Origin: Candidatus Sedimenticola sp. (ex Thyasira tokunagai)
Lineage (GTDB): Bacteria > Pseudomonadota > Gammaproteobacteria > Chromatiales > Chromatiaceae
Assembly (NCBI GenBank): GCA_037318855.1
Contig: CP134874.1
Location: forward strand, 806,598 to 870,597
Direction of reading: 5' to 3'
DNA: 64,000 nucleotides
Part shown: piece after piece, positions 37,722-46,874 of the stretch
Layout: the number at the start of each line of letters is the position of its first letter
Numbering within the stretch: the stretch's first letter is position 1
Translations under genes and position numbers: made by a program
The notes under the pieces: model-generated
Databases searched by the model: none
Told to the model about the DNA's origin: nothing
Seen by the model: only the letters and a program-made list of their open reading frames with translations

Positions 37722-37949
37722 TTAGTGTTCGCAGCTATCCGGATCCTCCCGTCTCTGCGGAGGAACAGAGAGCAGGATCAAGGGCGCCAGCAGTATAATG
37801 AACCCGAGAGCCGTAATATGCTGCATGTTGAACTGGTCGGGTATCAGATACACGGCAGCCAGAAGCATCAGAATGACGATGATAAAGAAGGCTAAGGAGG
37901 CGACCACCCCTTCCCGCATGGTCCTGCAACCCAGTATCAATAATTTCAT
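37722..37949 (-). CDS. Small membrane protein at the end of the HAO-like operon
   Basis: A 75-residue protein with two membrane segments (VVASLAFFIIVILMLLAAVYLI and ITALGFIILLAPLILLSVP) and a polar tail. AGGAGT precedes the ATG by about eight bases. It starts 11 bases after the NapC-like cytochrome stop, so it is co-transcribed with the cytochromes. Unrecognised; it might help anchor or assemble the quinol-oxidising partner. Confidence 0.65.
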   Translation of the reverse strand: MKLLILGCRTMREGVVASLAFFIIVILMLLAAVYLIPDQFNMQHITALGFIILLAPLILLSVPPQRREDPDSCEH

Positions 37950-37960
37950 CGTACAGACTC

Positions 37961-38596
37961 CTATTCCGCCAGTAGGGCTTCAGCACTGCCGGGTTCAAGC
38001 TGGAACTCCTCCTCGATCATTCGGTTCCAGGCAGCCCGTTTAAAAGTCCTTTTATCTGGCACTTTGCGGTGCACGATATTGTAATGACATTCAATACAGG
38101 TCTTCTCCTTGGCATCCTCCAGATGAATCTGCAGTGTGTCAGTACGATCGCCGTTGATCGCCTCCTTCACATGACAGCGTTTGCAGGTGGCGGAATCTCT
38201 ATCCTTGAACCACTCCCTTGCCGCAAAGGCAGCCTCTGGAAGATGCAGCGCATTGACCACTGGATCATCATAGTTGTTCCCAAACATCTGCCGGATCAAA
38301 TCCTTGGTGCCGATTAGATGATCCAGGGTGGCGGACAACACTCCCTCAGAGACATGACAATCACCACAACTGGCACGCACGCCTGAAGCCGGGTTGTAGT
38401 GCGATGACTTCCGGTAGGGCTCGGCAACCAATTCCATAGAGTGGCAGCCGGTGCAGAAGGTCTCGCTACTGGTGAAGTGATCAAACTCCGTCAAAAAGAG
38501 AATAAAACCGATACCACCCAAGCCACCGATGACCAGGGCATAGAGGACATGCCGGGTAATGAAGGCAGGCAGCAGGGCAATAATCCTATTCTTCAT
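37961..38596 (-). CDS. Tetrahaem NapC/NirT-family membrane cytochrome c
   Basis: A 211-residue protein with one N-terminal membrane anchor (RHVLYALVIGGLGGIGFILFL) and four CxxCH motifs: CTGCH, CGDCH, CKRCH, CIECH. This is the NapC/NirT/NrfH/cM552 class, which takes electrons from, or gives them to, the quinone pool. The start is the ATG of MKNRIIALLPAF; the frame is open further back only to a TTG. It overlaps the octahaem gene by 11 bases, so the two are coupled and very probably form a quinone-linked complex. Confidence 0.9.
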   Translation of the reverse strand: MKNRIIALLPAFITRHVLYALVIGGLGGIGFILFLTEFDHFTSSETFCTGCHSMELVAEPYRKSSHYNPASGVRASCGDCHVSEGVLSATLDHLIGTKDLIRQMFGNNYDDPVVNALHLPEAAFAAREWFKDRDSATCKRCHVKEAINGDRTDTLQIHLEDAKEKTCIECHYNIVHRKVPDKRTFKRAAWNRMIEEEFQLEPGSAEALLAE

Positions 38597-40052
38597 TGCT
38601 TTTCCCTTTACCAAAACCAAGGATCGGATTTGACTTATTGGGATGATTCAACCATTCATGATGCTCTGAATCATGGACGTGCTCCTTAATCAGCGCACGG
38701 CCTTTCTGTTCGCCCGCAACACCGAGAATCTGGGGCAGGAATTTCCCGTAAAAACCACTCCCGACATCCTTTATCCCTTTCCATGCCATGCTTGGGCTGC
38801 CCATTGCGGCACCGTGACGGGCGAGTGTTCCACCGGCATGCCACATCTGCCAATAGCTGATCTCGATAGGTTCATCGAAAGGCAAGGGAGTAAGCAGATT
38901 TTCTGAATAGAGTGCCTGCATGATCGCCTCAGCCGGTTTGCCATACTTTTCGTTATAAAGCTCGACGACATTATCAAACTGTTTCATCGACTTGTTGGCG
39001 AAACCCTTGCTGTGGCATTCAAGACACACCTTCGTCATTGCCTGGCGGCGGCGCTTGGGTGAGGCCACTGCCTTGACCTTCGCCATGCTGCCATCCAGTT
39101 TACTGATGGCTTCACCGCGCCTCGGCAGTGGCAGGGAAGTGGAGATTTCACGTTTGTCGCCATCCTCAAAGATAACCAGAGCTTGCTGTTCAGAGACGGA
39201 GGCATTGAGGTTCCACGCATCCCGCATACCCACATCGTGGGTGGATTTCATCTTGCCCGCTGCACCCATATGGCAGGTGACGCAGGTTGGGGCGGCAGAG
39301 TAGTCCTTGCCGGCGACCCATTGGTCACTCGTGAGGTTCATTTCGCCCTTATGGGCCTCGTACATCATGCCGTGTTTGGAGCTCTCGTAGATCGCTTTAT
39401 CAGGCGAATCGGGGCCTGAGTGGCAGAAGGTGCAGGCACCGGGTTGACGAGCTTGTGCCTTGGAAAACTGATGCCGCCCATGGCAGGCTGAACAGGAGCC
39501 GACAGAACCGTCCGGGTTGATGCGCCCAATCCCTGAGTTGGGCCAGGTAGCCGGATCCAGGGTACCGTCACCACGCATTATCACCTTGGAGCCATGGCAT
39601 TTTGCACAACCGGCATCATTGATCGACGGGCTGCCAAAATGCTCGGACAGTGCCGGCATACGGTTCTCGATGATCGAGATCGCTCTTGTGTGTACAGAGC
39701 CCTTCTGCTGCTTGAACTCTGTTTCATGGCAGCGTCCGCAATCCTTGGGAGAGACAATGGTGGCAATTACACTGCCCTCATGCTCTATCGCATCGACGTC
39801 GTCTTCATGGGCTTGATGACAATCGAGACAATTGACCTTTGCCTGGGCATGGGCACTGTTTTTCCACTGGTGGGTTAACCCTGCGGAAGACTTGCTGTGG
39901 CAATTAACGCAGGCCTTGCCCTCTTCAGAGCCCCAGTTTTCAGACTCCAGCGTCACCTTGGCTGCCGATGCTGCGGCACTCAATAACAGCAATGAGAGTA
40001 GACCACAGAACACCAGCAGGGTGGAATATGAGCGCTGTTGGAAAGGCCTCAT
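38586..40052 (-). CDS. Octahaem HAO-family cytochrome c
   Basis: A 488-residue periplasmic cytochrome. Residues 1-31 are a signal peptide (LVFCGLLSLLLLSAAASA), followed by eight CxxCH motifs in order: CVNCH, CLDCH, CGRCH, CAKCH, CSACH, CTFCH, CVTCH, CLECH. The C-terminal signature ISYWQMWHAGGTLARHGAAM is that of hydroxylamine oxidoreductase relatives. In nitrifier HAO a Tyr in the GPDYTQWHG-type segment crosslinks to the P460 haem; here that segment reads GSPSMAWKG, without Tyr. Loss of it is a mark of the reductive epsilon-Hao type, so nitrite or hydroxylamine reduction is more likely than oxidation. Coupled to a NapC-like gene. Confidence 0.87.
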   Translation of the reverse strand: MRPFQQRSYSTLLVFCGLLSLLLLSAAASAAKVTLESENWGSEEGKACVNCHSKSSAGLTHQWKNSAHAQAKVNCLDCHQAHEDDVDAIEHEGSVIATIVSPKDCGRCHETEFKQQKGSVHTRAISIIENRMPALSEHFGSPSINDAGCAKCHGSKVIMRGDGTLDPATWPNSGIGRINPDGSVGSCSACHGRHQFSKAQARQPGACTFCHSGPDSPDKAIYESSKHGMMYEAHKGEMNLTSDQWVAGKDYSAAPTCVTCHMGAAGKMKSTHDVGMRDAWNLNASVSEQQALVIFEDGDKREISTSLPLPRRGEAISKLDGSMAKVKAVASPKRRRQAMTKVCLECHSKGFANKSMKQFDNVVELYNEKYGKPAEAIMQALYSENLLTPLPFDEPIEISYWQMWHAGGTLARHGAAMGSPSMAWKGIKDVGSGFYGKFLPQILGVAGEQKGRALIKEHVHDSEHHEWLNHPNKSNPILGFGKGKSNEE

Positions 40053-40128
40053 TCAACTTTCTCCTCTATCTAAATTTCTTGTTGCAGTGATTCGATTTAA
40101 CCTGGTGAGCTACAAACAAAAATGGCGC

Positions 40129-40263
40129 TGCACAATAGTCCTGAAATCAATTGTAGGAGCGAACTTGTTCGCGATTAGCTTCGAACTGCGCTCTTCGCGA
40201 ACAAGTTCGCTCCTACAAATGCAACGCTGTCTCCATCGTGATGGTTTTCAGGATTATTGTGCA
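40129..40263. mobile_element. Composite MITE-like repeat carrying a REPIN (copy B, best preserved)
   Basis: Outer ends TGCACAATAGTCCTGAAA (40129-40146) and TTTTCAGGATTATTGTGCA (40245-40263). The inner REPIN is 40151-40219, with TTGTAGGAGCGAACTTGTTC and its near-perfect inverse. It lies in the 397-base gap between the HAO-like and c554-like cytochrome genes. The rest of the gap has no gene. Confidence 0.82.
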
Positions 40264-40398
40264 GAGTCATTTAGTCAAATATGCCATCAGACCAGCCTCC
40301 TACTCGCTGCTTGTTTCTGTATGCCTTGAAAATCGCGTTACTCTTTCTCGTAGCTGCCAGACAGATCAGGTAGATGAAGAGGATTGCCGGGTTTCAGA

Positions 40399-40435
40399 CA
40401 AAAAAAGGCTGCCAATCAACGGTGACCGGCAGCCT
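40399..40435 (-). terminator. Intrinsic terminator of the c554-like gene
   Basis: On the minus strand AGGCTGCC, a 14-base loop and GGCAGCCT are followed by seven T residues. It starts 15 bases after the stop of the pentahaem gene, so that gene is transcribed separately from the HAO-like operon. Confidence 0.85.
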
Positions 40436-40449
40436 CTTTTCAATACTGA

Positions 40450-41751
40450 TTACAGGGAGTTTTCAGCTACTGCAATCAGCTTTGGGGCCATTACGTCTGC
40501 CGGGATCTTCTTGGCAAACTTCTTGACCAGTCCAGGCCACAGCAGGTTGTAGTAAAGTTCGGAACGAACCAGTACCACGCCCTTTGCCGGGATTTCGTAA
40601 GCAAAATCACGCTTTTCAAACGCCTTCAGGCGAGTATCAGCGCCCTGCGACTTGGCCGTTGGCGGAGCAGTCGGCTTACCTTCGGCATCCTTGAGCGTCA
40701 GGAACATGAATGCCTTGGGATCCTTCTTCGCCGGATGACCCTTGGCATTTTCCCATACGACATTACCTTCCTTGTCATAAGCGGTGACCTTCAGGTAGAG
40801 GTTTCTGAAGGGTGCGCCGGTAGGCATAGTATGGGGCTGCTTGTTCTTGATAGTGACGGTAGCGTTGATATTGCCGCCTTTCTTACTACTGTTCATGGCA
40901 AACAGAACGGAGCGTTTCAGCATGCCCATATCGTGTCCACCACCCATACTGTGGTCGGCAATACCGTTATTCGTTGCCATATGACAGGAGAGACAGTCTA
41001 CCTGTGACTTACTGGCGGCATATTCGTTGCCAGTGGCACATAGAGGCACGCCGTGAGAGTTGCTGCGTTTATCATGGCAGCCCATGCAGGCGTCTGATGT
41101 TCTCTGTTGCTGAGGATTGCTCTCCATCGGCAGCGAGGGGATATCCTTGCCGTCCATGGTGACCGCTTTACCCAGGTGTGGATTGGGTTTCTGCTCTTCA
41201 TCGCCACCACCAAAACCGAAGGCATCGCCGGCAGCCTTTAGCGCATCGAGCTTGTTGTTGGAGTTACGCCCTGGCCCTTGAATCTTGTCGCCATAATCGT
41301 AGGCCTTCAGACCAAGCTGCAGTTTCCCATCAGGGGCATCAATCCCGTTAAATTTCTTCAGCGTGTGGCAGGCGATACAGTTGACGCCCTCAGAGTAGGC
41401 CGGCTTGGCATCAAGTTTTGTGGCCTTATCCTTGGCGGCATTTGGCGAATGGCACTGTAGACAGGAAGGGTACTCACCCGCCTTGGTTCTTACACCCTCT
41501 TTCGAAGGGTCACCGATCACCTTTCGGTAAAAGGTTCCATGGATGGGATCATTGAATGCAGTACTGTTCGCGTGCATGGAACCCTTCCACTGCTTGTAAA
41601 CCTCTTTGTGACAGGCTTTACAGACTTCAGAAGAGACATGGTGAATGGATTTGTCGTCACTTGATCCAGTTGCCGCCTGAGCGGATGGAAGAAAACCCAG
41701 ACAGGCGATCACCATGCCTGAGAGTGTTAAAGAGATACTTTTCATGAACAT
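40450..41751 (-). CDS. Pentahaem cytochrome c554-family protein
   Basis: A 433-residue secreted cytochrome. A signal peptide is followed by five CxxCH motifs (CKACH, CLQCH, CIACH, CMGCH, CLSCH). The first, in SSEVCKACHKEVYKQWKGSMH, is the start of the c554 domain. The C-terminal 160 residues have no haem motif and look like a beta-sandwich. In ammonia oxidisers c554 is the electron acceptor of HAO, so the proximity to the octahaem protein suggests a partner, with its own terminator and promoter. The start has AAGGA seven bases before ATG. The substrate is unknown. Confidence 0.85.
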   Translation of the reverse strand: MFMKSISLTLSGMVIACLGFLPSAQAATGSSDDKSIHHVSSEVCKACHKEVYKQWKGSMHANSTAFNDPIHGTFYRKVIGDPSKEGVRTKAGEYPSCLQCHSPNAAKDKATKLDAKPAYSEGVNCIACHTLKKFNGIDAPDGKLQLGLKAYDYGDKIQGPGRNSNNKLDALKAAGDAFGFGGGDEEQKPNPHLGKAVTMDGKDIPSLPMESNPQQQRTSDACMGCHDKRSNSHGVPLCATGNEYAASKSQVDCLSCHMATNNGIADHSMGGGHDMGMLKRSVLFAMNSSKKGGNINATVTIKNKQPHTMPTGAPFRNLYLKVTAYDKEGNVVWENAKGHPAKKDPKAFMFLTLKDAEGKPTAPPTAKSQGADTRLKAFEKRDFAYEIPAKGVVLVRSELYYNLLWPGLVKKFAKKIPADVMAPKLIAVAENSL

Positions 41752-41776
41752 ATCTTTTCCTTTTGAAAGTGAGGGT

Positions 41777-41898
41777 ATTATTAACTCAAGTTTCGGAGTT
41801 CAAATGGCGTAAAAGGTTTGGCCTTTCAACTCTTCTCACACCAACTCTCTCTCTGAGGGTGAGGGAGCTAATGAACTCCGAAACTTCAGTTATTAATT
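41777..41898. mobile_element. 122-bp terminal-inverted-repeat element
   Basis: The left arm ATTATTAACTCAAGTTTCGG and right arm, inverted, CCGAAACTTCAGTTATTAAT extend to about 26 bases with few mismatches. The centre is unique apart from a CTCTCTCTGAGGGTGAGGGA stretch. No coding capacity. It sits just upstream of the c554-like gene, where promoter elements would be expected. Confidence 0.65.
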
Positions 41899-42556
41899 AT
41901 TTAGCAATCTATGCGCGAAACGGGAAATAGATCCGAGTATAAAAGTGGCATTATTTCCCGTTAAGACGTATCGCATGTTTTTATTCTTTTAAAATATTTA
42001 TCAGTTCGCAGCAAAAAGATGACAACGAGTCCCAAAGAGTAAGAATTTTATTTCATAAAATCAACTACTTTTGAAGAGCAACCCCAGAAATCAGAATGAC
42101 TATTCCTCGCCGTTGTGCCTTGTGCTGCACCAACCCAAGCGCACTCTCCACCCTGTCCATCTGAGGATTCTAGGTTGAACAAGAAAACACGCAACTCCGG
42201 ACCTTGTTACTACTTCTTGTGTGGCTCAGGCTTATATTTTATACCCCAATTAATTAACCTTATGCATTGATGATTCGCAATTTACTCATATTGAAAACAA
42301 AAAAACTTGATTTGCACGAATGCTCAGCCAGGGATGAGCCAGCCGGAGCCATTTGGTGAATATGGTACGGAGCAGCAGAGTAAAGTGGTACTCGAGAAGG
42401 CACTCCGGCCCCACAAGTAAAGTACGGGTGTCCTGTTTATGCTGCGACAAAGCAGGGACAAGGCAGGTATGGTGTCGTCGGCACCACCTCGTGGCCCGTT
42501 CGACTTCGATCCCCTAAGCTTTAGAGGTCACTGGGAGCCAACAGTCTTGAACTCCC
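41899..42556. other. Long gene-free stretch upstream of the c554-like gene
   Basis: About 650 bases with shifts in base composition: AT-rich to 42310, then GC-rich to the ppk2 stop. The second part has the character of decayed insertion-sequence DNA (a scrambled frame on the minus strand from 42520 to 42310), but I could not match it to a family. No gene reported. Confidence 0.4.
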
Positions 42557-43468
42557 CTATTCGATGAGCTTGCCGCTCCTGAGCAGATCAGCCGTCATCT
42601 TCTCCAACTCTTCAGCACCCGAGTGAACCACACCGGGGTCAGGCGTGTAATCCAGGGCGTCGTTGCGTCGTTCGTAGTCGACGGAACTCAGAATCACCTT
42701 GATGGCGTTGAGTCTGGCGCGGTGTTTGTTATCGGCCTGGACGACGGTCCAGGGTGCCGCCTGGGTGTGGGTGTATTTGAGCATTTCATACTTCACCCGG
42801 GAGAAATCGTCCCAGCGTTCCTGGACCTGAAGGTCGATTTCACTGAGTTTCCACTGCTTCAATGGATTGGTCTTGCGGATCTCGAAACGTCGGGCTTGTA
42901 CATCTTTGCTGACGCTAAAATAGAACTTGATCAGGAGAGTCCCCTGACGTACCAGGTCCTGCTCGAACCCCGCAACCCCTTGCATAAAGTCCTGGTGCTC
43001 CTTCTCGGTACAAAACTTGAACACCGGCTCTACCATGGCCCGGTTGTACCAGCTGCGGTCGAAGATGACGATTTCTCCACCCCGTGGAAACTGTGAGATA
43101 TATTTCTGGAAATACCATTGACTGCGCTGTTCCCGGGTCGGTTTACCCAAAGCGACGATACGGTAGTGGCGTGCGTTCATGTAAAAGGTGATGCGCTGGA
43201 TCGCTCCACCCTTACCGGCCGCGTCACGCCCTTCGAACAGGATGATCATGCGCCGGTTCTCTTTTTCCAACTGTTCTTGGAGCTTGATCAACTCAGCCTC
43301 GTAGGGCTTGAGCTCTTCCTGCTTGCGGTAGCGCTTGATCGCCTTGCTACGGTCTCTTTGTAGCTGTGCATTCTCCTGCTCAAGCTCATCAATACGCCTG
43401 GTCAGAGATGCCAGTGCGACCTGCTCGCCTCTGAATTCGACGAATTCCGGATTTTCATTGTCTCTCAT
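42557..43468 (-). CDS. ppk2: Polyphosphate kinase 2
   Basis: A 303-residue single-domain PPK2. Walker A is FEGRDAAGKGGAIQRI, followed by the lid region with Arg residues and the motif IVIFDRSWYNRAMVEP, which carries the Walker B Asp. PPK2 makes GTP or ATP from polyphosphate. It stands alone, flanked by long gaps. A coiled N-terminal segment (ASLTRRIDELEQENAQLQRD) precedes the kinase core. It may help energy conservation when electron acceptors are short, which is inference. Confidence 0.93.
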   Translation of the reverse strand: MRDNENPEFVEFRGEQVALASLTRRIDELEQENAQLQRDRSKAIKRYRKQEELKPYEAELIKLQEQLEKENRRMIILFEGRDAAGKGGAIQRITFYMNARHYRIVALGKPTREQRSQWYFQKYISQFPRGGEIVIFDRSWYNRAMVEPVFKFCTEKEHQDFMQGVAGFEQDLVRQGTLLIKFYFSVSKDVQARRFEIRKTNPLKQWKLSEIDLQVQERWDDFSRVKYEMLKYTHTQAAPWTVVQADNKHRARLNAIKVILSSVDYERRNDALDYTPDPGVVHSGAEELEKMTADLLRSGKLIE

Positions 43469-43807
43469 GTAGTTACGATTCCAAATTTCATGGTGAATTG
43501 AACTCTACGTGGAGACGTCGAGACCGACCGCGGGCACTCCTGATGTAGTTAGTGCTAGTCACAGTGGTGGAAAAAGTTTCATGGCAAGCACAGGAAATGC
43601 TACCGATAATAACGTAGTTCTTCAATGGAGTCCCTGAGGTTATTGCTGATACAGCTCCCAAGTTGGCCGCCACTCTCGCGACTCGTGGAAGAGCCGACTC
43701 GAGAAAGGCACAGCTGTATTCCAAATCATAGCCAATGTGTAGCCTGGATAGGAAATCCGATAGTGAACTTTTTGAAGAGAGGTAGTGGGTGTCCTACTAA
43801 AAAACAG
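43469..43807. other. Gap between ppk2 and the FNR gene
   Basis: 340 bases without a recognised gene, RNA or promoter. A GTGGGTGTCCTACT word at 43788 resembles a word at 37203. Nothing else could be supported. Confidence 0.4.
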
Positions 43808-44539
43808 TCAGTTCCTAGACCCTAGTTGACAGATCGAGTCAACATCCAGCAGCTCTATTTGCTTTGGATGGTTACGGATAAGTCCAGAGCACTGAAGTTT
43901 AGTGAGTGCCCTGCTAAGTGACTCTGGGCGCAGTCCCAGATAGCTGGCGATATCACCCTTCGACATAGGTAGGCGTACACAGGCGGTGTTATTGGTTTTC
44001 TGAATGATCTTCTTCTGACAAAGCGTTTCAAAAAACAGCAACAGCCGCTTTTCGGCACTTAGATAGCGGCCATGCACGATAGTATCGTTGGTGTTGCGAA
44101 TCTTCTGACTGAGAAGCATGAATACCTTGTGTTGAAGTCGGGGCATGAACGAACAAAGTGACTCAAATTGCTCAAATGGCAGCTCACAAACCATGGTTTC
44201 CTCTAGTGCAGTGGCATCATGACGGTAGCGCTTATCCCCGATGGCCTCCAGACCAATCAAGTCACCCTTGAAAAAGAAGCCGTCAACCAGATGGGTACCC
44301 TCATGTGAGACAGTTTCTATTTTAACGGTGCCAGACTGGATGATGTATAGGGACTTGAAGGTATCCTCTATCTTGTAGATAGTCTGTCCAGGCTGATAGG
44401 GAGTATGACCACGGGTTACCTCTCTTAAACTGTGTAGCTGTTCTTCACTGAGTCCGTGCCCTAGACAGCAAATGTTGGTGTCGCACTGGGTGCAACCCAA
44501 TGAGCATTGGTCAAGAGATTGCCTTTGCAATGAGGCCAT
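43808..44539 (-). CDS. fnr: FNR-type oxygen-sensing transcription regulator
   Basis: A 243-residue CRP/FNR-family activator. The N-terminus has CTQCDTNICC, matching C-x2-C-x5-C of E. coli FNR, and a fourth ligand occurs in MVCELPF, the equivalent of Cys122, so a [4Fe-4S] oxygen sensor is expected. The helix-turn-helix SKGDIASYLGLRPESLSRALTK keeps the E..SR recognition residues, predicting TTGAT-N4-ATCAA sites. I chose ATG 44539, which has AAAGGA upstream, over one seven codons earlier. It may control the cytochrome genes nearby; this is inference. The symbol is used for the family; whether it is the main FNR cannot be told. Confidence 0.85.
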   Translation of the reverse strand: MASLQRQSLDQCSLGCTQCDTNICCLGHGLSEEQLHSLREVTRGHTPYQPGQTIYKIEDTFKSLYIIQSGTVKIETVSHEGTHLVDGFFFKGDLIGLEAIGDKRYRHDATALEETMVCELPFEQFESLCSFMPRLQHKVFMLLSQKIRNTNDTIVHGRYLSAEKRLLLFFETLCQKKIIQKTNNTACVRLPMSKGDIASYLGLRPESLSRALTKLQCSGLIRNHPKQIELLDVDSICQLGSRN

Positions 44540-44775
44540 ACTGTCGTCCTTTAGTCTCATTCAAGCGTTACTGAAATCGGATAAACTTTAAATAGAGCTA
44601 ATTGAGTATTTAAGACTAGCTTGAACCTGTGACAAATCAAGGAGGAATAATCACGGTTTATCTACAGCCGGCGGTCAAGCTGAGATTGCGCATACGATTG
44701 ACTGTGGGTACCAGTTCAATGCCAATAAACTGCCAAACAGCACCCAAAATTGACCAGTCTATGACACCTGATTAC

Positions 44776-44931
44776 GGTCCTGAATCGATAAGAGCTGTTT
44801 CACGTTTCAATGATGTCTCAGTGTTGGGTAATCCGGTCCAACATGGCGGTAGTTATCTTGGCATTACCAAAGGTCTGGACCCATTCGTTAAATGAGAGAT
44901 TGGTGGTGATCATCAGGCTGGTTATATACCT
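44776..44931 (-). pseudogene. istB remnant (IS21-family helper ATPase C-terminus)
   Basis: The minus-strand frame reads RYITSLMITTNLSFNEW, then VQTFGNAKITTAMLDRITQH, a TGA, DIIET, another stop and SSYRFR. It matches the C-terminal end of IstB (TSNLPFSEW...TALLDRLTHH...ESYRF). The two in-frame stops and the loss of the N-terminal ATPase part show that it is dead. It lies in a 658-base gap between the FNR gene and a diguanylate cyclase (44540-45197), with no istA visible. A 17-base palindrome AATAATAG-t-CTATTATT follows at 45044-45060. Confidence 0.65.
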
Positions 44932-45197
44932 CGATTTGTGGGTGCTCTACTAAAAAATAACTTCTGTGCATATCGGCCTGGAGCGCTACACATGCCTGCT
45001 GTGAAAGTAACTTTATTCCTCATGGTGGCTCAGTAACCATATGAATAATAGTCTATTATTTGGTGCATAGATCAACACATAATCAGTATGTTTATCGTAC
45101 TTTACAGTAGTAAGTGACCTGCTTTGTGTTGCGAACATCCCAGGAAATTAAGGACTATGATCATGAGTGTGGTATCAAGTGTATCCCATGTAGGTCA

Positions 45198-46874
45198 ATG
45201 AACACCCCCCCTCTAATTCAGCAGAAAAAATGGACACTGCTCTCCTTTGTGGTGGGTGGATTGTCAGTGCTTCTTGCTGTGATATTTATGGGTTATTGGG
45301 TAATTGGCAAGATGGAGAGTGGAGTCAAATCTCAGCTAAAAAATCAGCTAACCACCGCTACCAACACTACTGAGGAATCGATAGATCATTGGGCAAAACA
45401 CCACCTTTATGTGGTTTCCAGTCTCGCAAATAAGCACGGGGTATTGGGGCTCATTAAAGAGCAATTGAACGTTTTTCGCGACCATGATTCTCTACTGTCA
45501 TCAACTATGCATTCTGAATTGCGTAATCGTTTTGCTCCCATAGTAGAGCAAGGAAACTATATTGGTTACTTTATTGCGGCACCGGATTTTACGAGAATCA
45601 GCGCCTATCGCCCCATCAAGATCGGCAAGAAGATGCCTGACATTATGCATGAAACACTTCAGCATGCATTTGACGGGGTAACGCATATCACAGATCCAAA
45701 TATATTTGGACAATATTCACAACATTGGCCAAAACATATGCCAAGAGGTGTCCCCTCGACTTTTGCGCTTGCTCCAGTACAGGATGAGAGTGGAGAGAGT
45801 ATAGCGGTTCTAGCGTTGCACCTACCTTCGACTAAAGATTGGACGCATATATCGTCAGTTGCCCGCTTTGGAAAAAGTGGAGATACATACCTTGTTAATA
45901 ACATCGGGAATTTGATCTCTGAAAGTAGGTTCCTTGTTGAGTTGAAGCAACAAAATATCCTGCCTCCTGACGCATCGAGTTCCATTGGAATGCGTCTGGA
46001 GCATAGAGGCGCAACTCATAATATTGGCCAGAATAAGCCTTCTTTGATTCATTCAGTGGAAGAGGTAATTAACAAAGGGTCTGGTTTCAGGCTGGAGCCC
46101 TACGAAGACTATAGGGGGGTTCAGGTTGTCGGAGCATGGCATTGGGATAGCGAGAGGAGTATTGGGATTGTTTCTGAGATAGGTGTCGATGAAGCTTATG
46201 CCGTTTTTCAACTTGCCCGTTGGTCCCACTGGGCTTCAATCGGAGGAACGCTTGTTCTTGTTCTATCGCTAATAAGTTACTCTGCAAGAAGATACTTGGC
46301 AACGGTTAGGGTTGCAGAGGATGAGCGCTTGGGTAGACATAAAGAGGAGGTCGCCAGGAAATTTGCAACACACCTAGCCATGCATGATCAACTTACCGGG
46401 CTGCCAAATCGCAGGCTCTTTGTTGAGTTGGGTGAGAATGCAATAACTCGTGCTAAAAGAAATGAATTACATCTTGGAGTTGTTTTTTTGGATATCGATT
46501 ATTTCAAGAAAGTTAATGATGAGTTTGGGCATGATGTCGGAGATGAGTACCTAAAGCAGTTCTCTCACCGACTGCTACATATAGTACGTGGCAGTGATCT
46601 CCTGTGCCGTATGGGAGGAGATGAATTTGCTTTGATTTTTGAAGGCATAAAGAGTCGTGATGATATGATTCCGGTAGCAGAGAAGGTCTACGATTTCCTT
46701 GCCAGGCCATTTCAGTTCGGCGATCAAACCGGTTTTGAGAGTTCATGTAGTATCGGTATTAGCCTATATCCAGAAGATGGCAGTACGTTTGAAGTACTGA
46801 CTAAACGAGCGGATGAGGCAATGTACCAGGTTAAGAAGTCGGGTCGAGCTAATTATAAATTTTATGGTGAATAG
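45198..46874 (+). CDS. Membrane sensor diguanylate cyclase (Cache-like plus GGDEF)
   Basis: A 558-residue protein. A first membrane segment (LLSFVVGGLSVLLAVIFMGYWVIG) precedes a periplasmic sensor of about 300 residues that looks Cache-like. A second segment (HWASIGGTLVLVLSLISYSA) leads to a GGDEF domain with MGGDEFALIFEG and HDQLTGLPNRRLF, so it should make cyclic di-GMP. Start: ATG at 45198; the frame is open back to 45114 (GTG), and I could not settle it, as the upstream AGGT is close. The gene is AT-rich relative to its neighbours and lies beside an IS remnant. Confidence 0.82.
   Translation: MNTPPLIQQKKWTLLSFVVGGLSVLLAVIFMGYWVIGKMESGVKSQLKNQLTTATNTTEESIDHWAKHHLYVVSSLANKHGVLGLIKEQLNVFRDHDSLLSSTMHSELRNRFAPIVEQGNYIGYFIAAPDFTRISAYRPIKIGKKMPDIMHETLQHAFDGVTHITDPNIFGQYSQHWPKHMPRGVPSTFALAPVQDESGESIAVLALHLPSTKDWTHISSVARFGKSGDTYLVNNIGNLISESRFLVELKQQNILPPDASSSIGMRLEHRGATHNIGQNKPSLIHSVEEVINKGSGFRLEPYEDYRGVQVVGAWHWDSERSIGIVSEIGVDEAYAVFQLARWSHWASIGGTLVLVLSLISYSARRYLATVRVAEDERLGRHKEEVARKFATHLAMHDQLTGLPNRRLFVELGENAITRAKRNELHLGVVFLDIDYFKKVNDEFGHDVGDEYLKQFSHRLLHIVRGSDLLCRMGGDEFALIFEGIKSRDDMIPVAEKVYDFLARPFQFGDQTGFESSCSIGISLYPEDGSTFEVLTKRADEAMYQVKKSGRANYKFYGE

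Noticed and set aside
42309..42540. Possible tRNA or IS gene in the GC-rich part upstream of ppk2.
   Set aside because: A GTTCGACTTC-like word resembles a T loop, but no cloverleaf arms can be formed. The frames are interrupted and match no transposase that I can recognise.
44629..44895. Plus-strand ORF of 88 residues before the GGDEF gene.
   Set aside because: The opposite strand encodes a recognisable IstB end, so this frame is its shadow.
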